Source: CAWCAW01 sp963714125 (GTDB lineage: Bacteria > Actinomycetota > Acidimicrobiia > Acidimicrobiales > UBA8190). Taken from it: a DNA stretch of 64,000 nt. Under the pieces are notes generated by a model, which was given only the letters and a program-made list of their open reading frames with translations, was not told the DNA's origin and made no database searches. Of the stretch, positions 25,548 to 33,666 are shown one piece after another. A program made the position numbers and the translations under genes. The stretch covers positions 3,224,001-3,288,000 of the forward strand of contig OY970234.1 in assembly GCA_963714125.1 (NCBI GenBank). Direction: 5' to 3'. Position 1 is the stretch's first letter. Each line of letters opens with the position of its first letter.

Positions 25548-27053
25548 ATGTCCTCACACCGTGAAGCTCCCGAGATCTCCAAGAACCCCACGGCTGACAG
25601 TACCGACCTGTACGCCTTTGTCACCCCCAACAAAGGCCTCACCGATACCGTCACTCTCATCGCCAACTACATCCCGCTGGAGGCTCCCGACGGCGGGCCG
25701 AACTTCTACGAGTTCAGCGACGACGTGCTCTATGAGATCCACATCGACAACACGGGAAGCGGTACCGCTGACATTAGCTTTCAGTTCCAGTTCGAGACCG
25801 TCAACAACATTCCTTCCTCATTCCTTTACAACGACGGGCCGATCACCTCGCTCACTCCCCCGTCACCGAAGTCCAGCTGGAACCGTCAGCAGACCTACAC
25901 CCTGACCCGCGTCGACCACAACGCGCAGAACCGGTGGGGATGTTCGACGACGGTGCTCGGAACGGGTCTCCTTAGCCCTCCGTGCAACATCGGGCCACTG
26001 TCAACGCCCAACTACGCCACCGTGTTGGCCGAGCCGGCCGTCCACGTCATATCGAAAGGCCCCTTCTCGGCAACGGTGTTTGTGGGCCAGCGGGCCGAGG
26101 GCTTCTACGTCGACCTCGGTGCCGTCTTTGATCTGGGTGACCTACGCGGCTTCGCCGGGCTCCACTCCGGAGCCTCAGCCGCCGGCCTGTTGAGCGGCAT
26201 GCCCGGGGTGAACTCGACCGCCGACGTCAACGTGCACTCCTTGGCGCTGCAGATTCCCATCGACCAGCTCACCCGGTCCACGCCCTCGGGTCCGCTGGAC
26301 CCGGCTGCCGTCATTGGCGTCTGGACGACCGCCAGCACGCAACGCGCCTGGATCCAAGGGGATAGCGGTGGCGGGATTGCGCCGTTTTGGTCGGGACCGT
26401 GGACGCAAGTGTCACGTCTCGGCAACCCACTGACCAACGAGTTGCTCATCGGCATAGGCGACAAGGACAGCTGGAACCGCCAGCAACCGACCGCAGACGG
26501 GTACTCCTTCCTGCACTACTTCAGCCAGCCCCTCCTGGCCCAACTCCTACCCAGCCTCTACCCCAACGGGGTGTTCAAGAATTTGGCCGCATACAACGGT
26601 ACGCCTGGCGCCAACCGCCCCGACATCGAGGCCATCTTCCTCACGGGCCTCCCTGTCATCAAGGCGATTAGCCCGCAGTTCACGACCTACAACGGCACCG
26701 GAGTAAAGGCCGACATGCTGCGGCTCAACACGGCCATTGCGCCGACCCTGTCGCCGAATACGAACCTCGGATTGCTCGGAGGGGACCTGGCCGGTTTCCC
26801 CAATGGTCGCCGGGTATTCGACGATGTCGCCACGATCGCCCTGCGAGCAGTGGCCGGGGCAACCTTGGGCCTCGTGACGGCCTACACCGCAGACGGGGCG
26901 GCCGGGGAGGTCGACTTTGGGCTCACCTCGAGTCCGAGCGACTTGTCGGCCAAGGGCACCGAGAACTACCTGCCGTCGTTCCCCTTCCTGGGTGTTCCCT
27001 ACGCCGGGTACTCCAACCCCAGCGTCACCCCGGCGTCGTCGGCGGCGTCATAG
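25548..27053 (+). CDS. DUF4331 domain-containing protein
   Basis: A 501-residue DUF4331 protein. It opens with the family's MSSHREAPEISKNPTADSTD segment, followed by LYAFVTP and repeated beta-rich stretches. ATG 25548 begins exactly at the conserved SSHREAP, so a TTG nine bases upstream is unlikely. No signal peptide is visible. DUF4331 proteins are uncharacterised; their HREAP and DxTDxYAF motifs could bind metal. It lies 76 nt after the Tat-signal gene and 2 nt before the small partner gene. Confidence 0.85.
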   Translation: MSSHREAPEISKNPTADSTDLYAFVTPNKGLTDTVTLIANYIPLEAPDGGPNFYEFSDDVLYEIHIDNTGSGTADISFQFQFETVNNIPSSFLYNDGPITSLTPPSPKSSWNRQQTYTLTRVDHNAQNRWGCSTTVLGTGLLSPPCNIGPLSTPNYATVLAEPAVHVISKGPFSATVFVGQRAEGFYVDLGAVFDLGDLRGFAGLHSGASAAGLLSGMPGVNSTADVNVHSLALQIPIDQLTRSTPSGPLDPAAVIGVWTTASTQRAWIQGDSGGGIAPFWSGPWTQVSRLGNPLTNELLIGIGDKDSWNRQQPTADGYSFLHYFSQPLLAQLLPSLYPNGVFKNLAAYNGTPGANRPDIEAIFLTGLPVIKAISPQFTTYNGTGVKADMLRLNTAIAPTLSPNTNLGLLGGDLAGFPNGRRVFDDVATIALRAVAGATLGLVTAYTADGAAGEVDFGLTSSPSDLSAKGTENYLPSFPFLGVPYAGYSNPSVTPASSAAS

Positions 27054-27055
27054 CC

Positions 27056-27391
27056 ATGGAGCACACACACGATCCCAGCGAGGCTGGATCTGTGGTCCTC
27101 GACATCGGTGGAGACGTCGGAGCAGTCATCGTGGCTGCTCCGGCGTCACTGGCCGGACAAGAGATCGAGATCCGGCGTTGCGGTTCGCCCTGGGACGGCA
27201 CGCATGTCGCCGTCCGAGCCCGGCACCTGCCCGAGGGCGTGATGCACGCCGCATTGTTCGAATCACTGCGCGCCGGAGAGTACGAGGTGCGGCTTCGGGC
27301 GCAAGGCGTCGAAGGACCCACCACGATGTTCGTGATCGACGGTGGCCGCGTGGCGCGCGCCGACTTACGGCCATCGGCTCTCGCCATCTAG
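27056..27391 (+). CDS. Small conserved hypothetical protein downstream of DUF4331
   Basis: A 111-residue beta-rich protein without signal peptide or membrane helix (SVVLDIGGDVGAVIVAAP, GQEIEIRRCG, THVAVRARHLPEGVMHAALF, EYEVRLRAQG). The start lies 2 nt after the DUF4331 stop, so it is almost certainly co-transcribed and possibly a partner. I do not recognise a named family. Confidence 0.75.
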   Translation: MEHTHDPSEAGSVVLDIGGDVGAVIVAAPASLAGQEIEIRRCGSPWDGTHVAVRARHLPEGVMHAALFESLRAGEYEVRLRAQGVEGPTTMFVIDGGRVARADLRPSALAI

Positions 27392-27406
27392 CGCCAGCGA
27401 CTTTCG

Positions 27407-28048
27407 TCAGCGACGGCGGGCCACGAGATACGCCCTTCGAGTCTCAACCTCTTTGGGATAGTTCGTCCTCTCGAGCTGGGCTTCGACCTCGAAGCCGGCG
27501 GTATTCAGCACGTCGACCACGGCGGCAGTTTCCTGGAAGCGAAAATCCAGGGCGACGCGCTGACCCCACATCTCGTCGACATGGCGAACCTCATCGCCGA
27601 CATGGAAGGCCACCAGGAGCCGCCCGCCAGGAGCGAGAATCCGTCGGAACTCTGTGCACGCCAGCGCCATCTCATCGGACTCCAGATGGATGATTGAGTA
27701 GAAGGCAACCGCTGATCCGAACTCGCCGTCGGACGCAGGGACAGACAGGAGGTCCCCCACACGGAACTCGACCTCTGGATGTTCGCGCCGTCCCACCGCG
27801 ACCATGCCCGGAGACATGTCGATTCCTACCGAGCGCACCCCGTTGAGGGCCAGCCATGCAGCCACATGACCCGGTCCACACCCCAAGTCGGCCACCGGTG
27901 CACCAGGTGCGTGTTGCTCAATGAGGGCCCGGAGCAAAGCCCGGTCGAGGGGCTTGGCATCCAGTTCGTCGCCCAGCTGAGCCGAATATCGCTCGGCGAG
28001 CGCGTCATAGCTGCGGCGAATGCTGTCGTGAACCGGATCATCAGGCAT
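27407..28048 (-). CDS. Class I SAM-dependent methyltransferase
   Basis: A 213-residue Methyltransf_11/25-type protein. Motif I is VADLGCGPGHVAAWLA, the acidic residue lies in VGIDMSPGM, motif post-I in FRVGDLLSVPA and motif III in ILAPGGRLLVAFHVG. The substrate is unknown. It is convergent with the DUF4331 partner gene (15 nt) and lies 50 nt downstream of the ABC permease on the same strand, with no visible terminator between. Confidence 0.85.
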   Translation of the reverse strand: MPDDPVHDSIRRSYDALAERYSAQLGDELDAKPLDRALLRALIEQHAPGAPVADLGCGPGHVAAWLALNGVRSVGIDMSPGMVAVGRREHPEVEFRVGDLLSVPASDGEFGSAVAFYSIIHLESDEMALACTEFRRILAPGGRLLVAFHVGDEVRHVDEMWGQRVALDFRFQETAAVVDVLNTAGFEVEAQLERTNYPKEVETRRAYLVARRR

Positions 28049-28098
28049 TGGTCAAGCGTGTCACGCCCGACAACGGCCCTAAGGACGTCCTAAGAGTG

Positions 28099-28830
28099 TC
28101 ACCCGTCGCGTCGCACGAACACCAGCGCGCCTCCGGTGGCGACCACCATGGCCAACACCAACAACGCAGTGGCGGCCGCCCCGGCCCCACCCGGAAACAG
28201 CTGGCTTGACGGTAACCGCGAGCCGCCAACGATCTGGGTCACCACAGTGCCTGGGCTGGCGCCCACCACCCACCGCTGCAACCCCCCGAGCAACCCGGCC
28301 GCGGCGTTCGGGAGGAGAACGAAGGCAAACACGATGGCGTTGGCGGCGCTCGGCGACTTGGTCATGATGCCAACACCGGCCCCAATCACTGAGACGACGA
28401 CCACGGCCAAGACGACTCCACCGAGCGACCCCGGGTCCCCCAACCGATGGCCTTTCGGCACCACGGCCAACACAATGGCCAAAGAGGCGGCCATCGACAC
28501 GATGGCGCCGAGCCCGCACACAGTGGCGACCGCCATCAGCTTGGCCCCAAAGAACACGAGTCGGCGCGGCACGGTGGCCAAGGTGACGAGCATGGTGGCA
28601 CGGGCATACTCGCCGGCCGTGATCGTCGCCGACCACGCCCCGAAAGCCAGAATCCCGGCCAACGCGCCGGTGGCAGCTCCAGTGACGACGGAGCTACCCG
28701 ATGCGAGACCTCCGGTGGCAACCACGAGCAGCGACGTCAGCGGAATCACGGCGGTGGCGAGGACGGCACTCACCCACTGCCCTCGAACCGTGGCGATCTT
28801 CAACAGCTCGGCGCGCCACGCCGACATCAT
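28099..28830 (-). CDS. ABC-2 type transporter permease
   Basis: A 243-residue protein with six predicted membrane helices and the N-terminal ABC-2 pattern MMSAWRAELLKIATVRGQW, followed by GEYARATMLVTLATVPRR, typical of NodJ/BcrB-type permeases. Its start overlaps the stop of the ATPase gene by 4 nt, so the two form one exporter. It is the last gene of a four-gene minus-strand operon starting at 31448. The exported substrate is unknown. Confidence 0.85.
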   Translation of the reverse strand: MMSAWRAELLKIATVRGQWVSAVLATAVIPLTSLLVVATGGLASGSSVVTGAATGALAGILAFGAWSATITAGEYARATMLVTLATVPRRLVFFGAKLMAVATVCGLGAIVSMAASLAIVLAVVPKGHRLGDPGSLGGVVLAVVVVSVIGAGVGIMTKSPSAANAIVFAFVLLPNAAAGLLGGLQRWVVGASPGTVVTQIVGGSRLPSSQLFPGGAGAAATALLVLAMVVATGGALVFVRRDG

Positions 28831-29609
28831 TTCCCGCTCACAAGGTCGAGATAGCGTTCTTCAAGAGCAACTCGGCGCGTCTGCTCCGGGCCGATGCCGA
28901 CGAAGTCCCCCAGTGGCGACGCATGGCGAATGCGTCCTTCGTCGATGACGACGATGTCGTCAGTGACTAGCTCGATCTCGAACATGAGATGGCTCGACAC
29001 AAGCACGGTCCGTCCCGCGCCCGCCAGGGCTCGCAACACCAACCGCAACCACCGGATCGCCGCGGTGTCGAGCCCATTATGAGGTTCGTCGAGGATCACC
29101 ACGGCCGGATCGCCGATCATGGCTGTGGCCAGGCCCAGGCGCTGGCGCATGCCCAAGGACATCCGTCCCACGGGCAGATCGGCGATGCCGGCAATCCCGA
29201 CGAGGGTAAGGGCGCGCCCGACCGCAGAACCAGGCAGCCCATTGCTCGCCGCCACGACGCGCAGATGATCGCGTGCGCTGCGGTGAGGGTGGGCGGCGTC
29301 GGGCGTGAGAAGGGCACCCGCCACCTCGATAGGTCGAGGGTGATCGCGAAACGGACGTCCGCCGATGGTGGCCCGGCCCGCGTCGAGATGGTCAATGCCG
29401 AGAATGGCCCGAAGAGTGGTCGACTTCCCAGCACCATTGGGTCCGAGGAACGCCGTGACTCGGCCGGGTTGCGCCGTAAACGACACTCGGTCGAGGACGG
29501 TGACGCCATCGATGACCTTGGTGGCGTCCTCCACCACAATCGCCGCCGCCACACGTCCGTCGTTGGGTGCGAGTGCCACCCCTCGACGAGTTGGCAATGC
29601 CGATCGCAT
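28827..29609 (-). CDS. ABC transporter ATP-binding protein
   Basis: A 260-residue ABC ATPase. Walker A is GPNGAGKST; the signature lies in GRMSLGMRQRLGLA (a degenerate LSGGQ, as in many drug/bacitracin-type exporters); Walker B is VVILDEPHNGLD, with the switch His in LVSSHLMFEIE. I use ATG 29609 (MRSALPTRRG); the frame is open to 29753 but that part overlaps the lipoprotein gene. It pairs with the permease at 28099. Confidence 0.9.
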   Translation of the reverse strand: MRSALPTRRGVALAPNDGRVAAAIVVEDATKVIDGVTVLDRVSFTAQPGRVTAFLGPNGAGKSTTLRAILGIDHLDAGRATIGGRPFRDHPRPIEVAGALLTPDAAHPHRSARDHLRVVAASNGLPGSAVGRALTLVGIAGIADLPVGRMSLGMRQRLGLATAMIGDPAVVILDEPHNGLDTAAIRWLRLVLRALAGAGRTVLVSSHLMFEIELVTDDIVVIDEGRIRHASPLGDFVGIGPEQTRRVALEERYLDLVSGK

Positions 29610-29622
29610 CTGCAGGGTCACA

Positions 29623-30453
29623 CTATGCCCCCGAGGGCGCCGCCGTAGACGCCCTGAAGGAGCCTTGGAGGTGCCAGAGGCCGGTGAAACCATTGAAGGG
29701 CCCGCCCACAATGAGGCTCGTCCACTGAAGAACGAATGCGCCGGTCTTCGCATCGAATGTCCCGGTCGCTCCCGACCCGGAGACGGTGGGAGCGGGGGCC
29801 GAATCCAGCCATTTGTTGGACACCCAGTCCCATACCCGCTGCGCCTGGGCCTGACCCGGCGCCTTGGCTTGCGTGTTCGACACAGGCTTGGGCGAACCCT
29901 GATTGAAGTTCTGGTTGTTCCACGACGCCGCCCACGAGGACATATCAGCGACGAGCTTGTCGCCCTTCAGCTCCACGGTTGGGGGCGCCACCTTGGTCTG
30001 CGTCTGAGGGTCCACCGGGTTGGTCGAGATGCTGAACTTGACGCCAAAAAACTTGGTGGGCGTGGTAATCGCAGCCGCATTGGAGTTGCCCCCCGTGTCG
30101 AAGGCCGGCGTCGGCTCCGATTGATACCCTCCGCTACGGAAGCCGCCGGCGGTCCCGGGTTGCAGCAACGTTGCCTGTCCCCCATCGGCCGATGAGTCCG
30201 CGTTCACCATGTACGGGCCGGTGTCGATGTTGGCACCGGGTTGCAGCATCTTGAACCAGGTCCCGGTGAGCTGGACCCCGGCGCTTACCCCCGGGGTCAG
30301 ACGGAAAAGGCCCACGAGGTCGCGGGCCCCGTCACCGGGATTGTTGCCCGAAGCTGACGAGGCGCTCGAGCAGCCGGCGACGAATACTGCCGCGACGACG
30401 ACGGTGAGCGCAGTGGCGGCCGATCGTGCCCACGAAACGGATGTCCTGCTCAT
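29623..30453 (-). CDS. Lipoprotein, surface-domain paralogue 1
   Basis: A 276-residue protein with a lipoprotein signal ending in the lipobox VAGC near residue 28. The mature domain has LVGLFRLTPG, TWFKMLQPG, LLQPGTAGGF, PAFDTGGNS, FFGVKFS, NPVDPQTQT, WNNQNFNQGSPKP and a C-terminal WTSLIVGGPFNGFTG-WHLQGSF. Nearly the same series occurs in the proteins at 32528 and 33667, so the three are paralogues. I do not recognise a named family. It overlaps the upstream membrane-protein gene by 4 nt and precedes the ABC ATPase, suggesting a role with that exporter. Confidence 0.8.
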   Translation of the reverse strand: MSRTSVSWARSAATALTVVVAAVFVAGCSSASSASGNNPGDGARDLVGLFRLTPGVSAGVQLTGTWFKMLQPGANIDTGPYMVNADSSADGGQATLLQPGTAGGFRSGGYQSEPTPAFDTGGNSNAAAITTPTKFFGVKFSISTNPVDPQTQTKVAPPTVELKGDKLVADMSSWAASWNNQNFNQGSPKPVSNTQAKAPGQAQAQRVWDWVSNKWLDSAPAPTVSGSGATGTFDAKTGAFVLQWTSLIVGGPFNGFTGLWHLQGSFRASTAAPSGA

Positions 30454-31448
30454 GCTGTCTCCTTTCGACGTCGCGGCAATGCCGCCACGGCCAGACTGGC
30501 GCCGACGACCCCGATACCGACGAGCACCCAGGGAAATGCCTCGAAGCCGGGAACGCCTTCACCTCGCGTGACGGTGTCCAAGCTTTCGAGAGCGTCGAAA
30601 TTGCCGATGTTGTCATTGATGGTCCCGACGAGCGATGCGAGGTCAGAGGAGATCCCCGGCCAGCCGTTGACGAGGTCGGCGATCTGGCCGGTAGCAGTGC
30701 CGGTGGGCGCGACGGCGCGGAAGCTGGTGTCCAACTCACCGACCGCCTCGACAAGCACGACGAAGTCACTTTGCAGTTGCCTGACCTCATGATCCGTCAT
30801 CACCGGCGCCAGTGAGTGCAGCATGTGGGCGCCGGCCCCCGCGCCACTCTCCAAATTGCTCACGAAGGGGTACACACCAACAGCCGCCGAGGCGAGCACC
30901 ACCATGACCACCGCCCCACGGGCGGCGCTTCGGCGCCCCAGCAGCAAGATGGAGGCACCCAAGAGGCCGATAAGGCCACAGGCTTCGACCAGGAATGGAA
31001 TCCGGTCCAAGCCACCGATGCTCGCCACCCGTCGATAGTCCGCTTGGGTGGCACTCACGCGGCCGAGCAGACGCGCCGCTCGGTTGTCGATCGCCGTCGA
31101 TTGGTGCCGGTAGGTGTCAAGAAGGGGGAATCGGCCGTTGGCGATGTCGTCCTGACGGTAGACGGCATCGACCCCGGTGGCGGCACCTCGCATGATGCGG
31201 AGATCGGCGGCGTAGCGGTTGAGTGCGCTTGTCGCCATGTGCGGCGCAAACTCGTCGATCATCTGCGTCCCTGCGGCCATCTTGGCGAAGAGTCCTCCGG
31301 CGATCGGTCCCACCACCAACAAGGCGCCGAGGACAAGCAGCACAAGCACCGGCCGCCTGGGCCGGTGCAATGGTGTCTCGGCAGATCTGGTGACGGGGGG
31401 CGCCGAGGGAAGGACGAGGGCAGGCAAGGGCTGCTCGAGCAACATCAT
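30450..31448 (-). CDS. Membrane protein with internal duplication
   Basis: A 332-residue protein with four predicted membrane helices. Two extracytoplasmic segments resemble each other: MIDEFAPHMATSALNRYAAD, followed by a helix, and MLHSLAPVMTDHEVRQLQSD, followed by a helix, so the protein probably arose by duplication of a two-helix unit. The start is placed at the tandem ATG pair 31448/31445; the open frame continues to 31619 without family-like sequence. It is the first gene of the lipoprotein/ABC operon. Function unknown. Confidence 0.7.
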   Translation of the reverse strand: MMLLEQPLPALVLPSAPPVTRSAETPLHRPRRPVLVLLVLGALLVVGPIAGGLFAKMAAGTQMIDEFAPHMATSALNRYAADLRIMRGAATGVDAVYRQDDIANGRFPLLDTYRHQSTAIDNRAARLLGRVSATQADYRRVASIGGLDRIPFLVEACGLIGLLGASILLLGRRSAARGAVVMVVLASAAVGVYPFVSNLESGAGAGAHMLHSLAPVMTDHEVRQLQSDFVVLVEAVGELDTSFRAVAPTGTATGQIADLVNGWPGISSDLASLVGTINDNIGNFDALESLDTVTRGEGVPGFEAFPWVLVGIGVVGASLAVAALPRRRKETA

Positions 31449-31482
31449 GGTCGCGGCTTCAGATTCTCCTTGAATCCCACTA

Positions 31483-31503
31483 TTTCCATATCTTAGATGG
31501 AAA
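31483..31503. promoter_or_regulatory. Perfect inverted repeat, candidate operator
   Basis: TTTCCAT, 7 nt, ATGGAAA lies 34 nt upstream of the start at 31448, in an AT-rich patch that stands out from the surrounding GC-rich DNA. A related arrangement (CCAT, 7 nt, ATGG) lies upstream of the surface-protein gene at 33667-34818. A dimeric repressor or activator site is inferred. Confidence 0.4.
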
Positions 31504-31718
31504 AGACCATCGTTTAGCCAAACCGATGTGTGCGTCAAATGCCGGATGGCCCACGCCACGTTCACTCGGACTTCAACGAGTCGAGCTACGGCCGTCTGCG
31601 CCGAGGTGACGGTAACCACGAGCCCGTCGTGGCGGGCACGGCATGCACTATCTCGTCTTCGGCACGCTCCGTCTCGTACAGATTGACGCCGGGTGCGTTG
31701 GAAGCGGCGCGCCAGCGA

Positions 31719-32387
31719 TCATGAACCCGACGACGACGGCTCCGAAACGGTCGGGTTGAGTACAGGGGGTCGGGGTGGATTGACGCGCGGCCGCGTGATC
31801 TCGAAGAACCCGGGTTCCGAGGCGACGACCTGGATGCCGTCCCAAAGTCGGACAGCAGCTTCGCCAATCGGGGCGGGCGCCATCACCGGGCCTTTGAAGC
31901 CGTAAGGCGGGAGACTGTCCACCACGATCGTTGGCGTCTGGGTCTTGGGGCCGCCAAATGCGTACGCAACCTCCATCGCCTCGTTGATCGGCGCATCCCA
32001 CTTGTCGTCCTCGGCGGCACGGAGCAAATCGGCATCAAGACCACAAGCAGCAAGACAGTCCGAGAGGATGGTGGGGCTGGTCTGACCGTCAACGAAGAAC
32101 CTCGGGCCCCACTCGGAATAGAGCGCGTCGACGGCTTCTTCGCCGGCGCTGGACCGGGCCGCCTCGAAGATGCGCAGCATGCGGTGCGAAATCGCATGGG
32201 CCGCTATTGCTGTCTCACGGAACGCCTCCGGCACGGTAGGGGCAACTCCATAGTCGTCTCGGATCTCGAGGCAATACGACCGCCACGTAACGACGAGATC
32301 CCGCTGCGGTGCCACCTCCTTGACCCACTGCGCCGCAATCCACGCCCATGGGCAACTTGGATCCACAAATACCTGAACGTCGGTCAT
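31719..32387 (-). CDS. DsbA-family protein, mycothiol-dependent nitroreductase-like
   Basis: A 222-residue thioredoxin-fold protein with helical insertion. The active-site segment is FVDPSCPWAWIAAQW. It resembles Rv2466c-type mycothiol-dependent oxidoreductases, which have two cysteines (CPxC), but here the second position is Ala, leaving a single-cysteine CPWA site. The cis-Pro region is KTQTPTIVVD. A monothiol, mycothiol-linked mechanism is possible. The Pro/Ser-rich C-terminus is extra. It follows the surface-protein genes on the same strand but is separated from them by a strong hairpin. Confidence 0.75.
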   Translation of the reverse strand: MTDVQVFVDPSCPWAWIAAQWVKEVAPQRDLVVTWRSYCLEIRDDYGVAPTVPEAFRETAIAAHAISHRMLRIFEAARSSAGEEAVDALYSEWGPRFFVDGQTSPTILSDCLAACGLDADLLRAAEDDKWDAPINEAMEVAYAFGGPKTQTPTIVVDSLPPYGFKGPVMAPAPIGEAAVRLWDGIQVVASEPGFFEITRPRVNPPRPPVLNPTVSEPSSSGS

Positions 32388-32476
32388 GACAACAGCCTAA
32401 CGAGCGGATCGAAGCTGGACACCGCGTCACTCCTGGATGAGATCATCGTGGCGAGATACGTGAGCGTGTACGCCTT

Positions 32477-32514
32477 GAGTCTGTCGCGCCACTGCAACGT
32501 GGCGCGACAGACTC
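32477..32514. terminator. Strong hairpin, probable terminator
   Basis: A perfect 16-bp stem (GAGTCTGTCGCGCCAC and its complement) with a 6-nt loop TGCAAC. It lies 13 nt past the stop of the minus-strand surface-protein gene at 32528. No U-tract follows, which is common for actinobacterial terminators. Confidence 0.7.
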
Positions 32515-32527
32515 CCCAGCGCCCTCG

Positions 32528-33565
32528 TTACGACGAGAGATTCAGGGTCAGAGCCTGCGTGGCCGTCACGCTGGCATGGCCCTTGGACTTATGGGTGGTG
32601 GCCTGGACCGTGAAGGAATAGCTTTGCGCCACGTCCTTCTTCTTGGGATTCCCGGAAAGGAGTCCAGAAGGGTGCACCTTCAGACCCTTGGGAAGGCTCC
32701 CACTGATCACCTTCCATTTGTACGGCGTCGTGCCATCCGTAGCTTGGAGTTGGTCGCTATAAGGCGTTTGCAGCGTGGCGCCTGGCACCGACGTGGTGGT
32801 GATATAGAAGCCGGCCGGAATGAACGTGCCTTGCAGGACCCACTCTCCTGTGAAGCCGTTGAAAGGCCCACCATCGATCAAGCTCGTCCACGTAAACGTG
32901 TACGCCCTCGTCGTGGAGTTGTAGGTGCCGGCGGGGCCAGCCGTGGGCGCAGGGTATGTACCGTCAGGCTTGGGCGAGCCCTGGTTGAAGTACGCGTTGT
33001 TCCACGATGCGCTGAAAGCCTCGAGATTTCCTGAGAGATTCCCGGAACCGTCGACACTGATGCTCGGCGTCGGAACAGCGGTTGTCGTCTGCGGGTCAGG
33101 GCTCTCTGTTTCCGCAGAGAAATTGACACCCTCAAATGGGGTCGGACTGATGATCTCGGCGGCCAGCGAGTTCCCCGAACCGTCGAACGCCGGTGTCGGG
33201 GCGGGCTCGTACGAACCTGTCACGAGGCCACCGTGGGTACCGGGATCGAGCAGTGTGTAGGTGTCGTCAGAAGCTGATGAACTGGAGTTGGGCACATAGT
33301 TTGTGTCAGCTCCATTCAGCGTGCCGCCCGGAACCAGCATCCGAAAATACGATCCACCTGCCCCCGCCTCAGCCGAATACGTCCCTCCCGTGATCCCGAA
33401 CGTTCCCACCAATGGCGTGGGGGTTTGTGCCTCGGCCCGGGCCCCGTTCACCAGGCCTGCGGTGGCCAGGGCCACCAGCGCCAGGAGCAGGGCGGCGCTC
33501 ACACCAGGCCACCGGTGCGAGCTCGCTCGTCGAGCCGTTGCCCGCGTCGTCATTCGTCGTTTCAT
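32528..33565 (-). CDS. Secreted protein with Ig-like domain, surface-domain paralogue 2
   Basis: A 345-residue protein with an N-terminal signal peptide (VSAALLLALVALATAGLVNGARA). The middle (about 50-240) is the shared surface domain: PLVGTFGITGG, YFRMLVPGG, LLDPGTHGGLVTGSYEP, PAFDGSGNSLAAEII, DPQTTT, WNNAYFNQGSPKP and WTSLIDGGPFNGFTGEW. Its C-terminus (about 255-345) is a putative Ig-like domain of the He_PIG type (YSDQLQATDGTTPYKWKVIS, LPKGLKVHPSGLLSGNP). There is no anchor, so it is probably released or held through the Ig domain. It lies 101 nt downstream of the paralogue at 33667, same strand. Confidence 0.8.
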   Translation of the reverse strand: MKRRMTTRATARRASSHRWPGVSAALLLALVALATAGLVNGARAEAQTPTPLVGTFGITGGTYSAEAGAGGSYFRMLVPGGTLNGADTNYVPNSSSSASDDTYTLLDPGTHGGLVTGSYEPAPTPAFDGSGNSLAAEIISPTPFEGVNFSAETESPDPQTTTAVPTPSISVDGSGNLSGNLEAFSASWNNAYFNQGSPKPDGTYPAPTAGPAGTYNSTTRAYTFTWTSLIDGGPFNGFTGEWVLQGTFIPAGFYITTTSVPGATLQTPYSDQLQATDGTTPYKWKVISGSLPKGLKVHPSGLLSGNPKKKDVAQSYSFTVQATTHKSKGHASVTATQALTLNLSS

Positions 33566-33666
33566 TGGTGCTATCTCACTTTCTGTTTTGGTTTATGGCT
33601 TGGTGTGACGGATCGTTTTTTCTCAGGGGGCCGATTTGATCGGGACCGAGAATTTCAGGGCATCGG

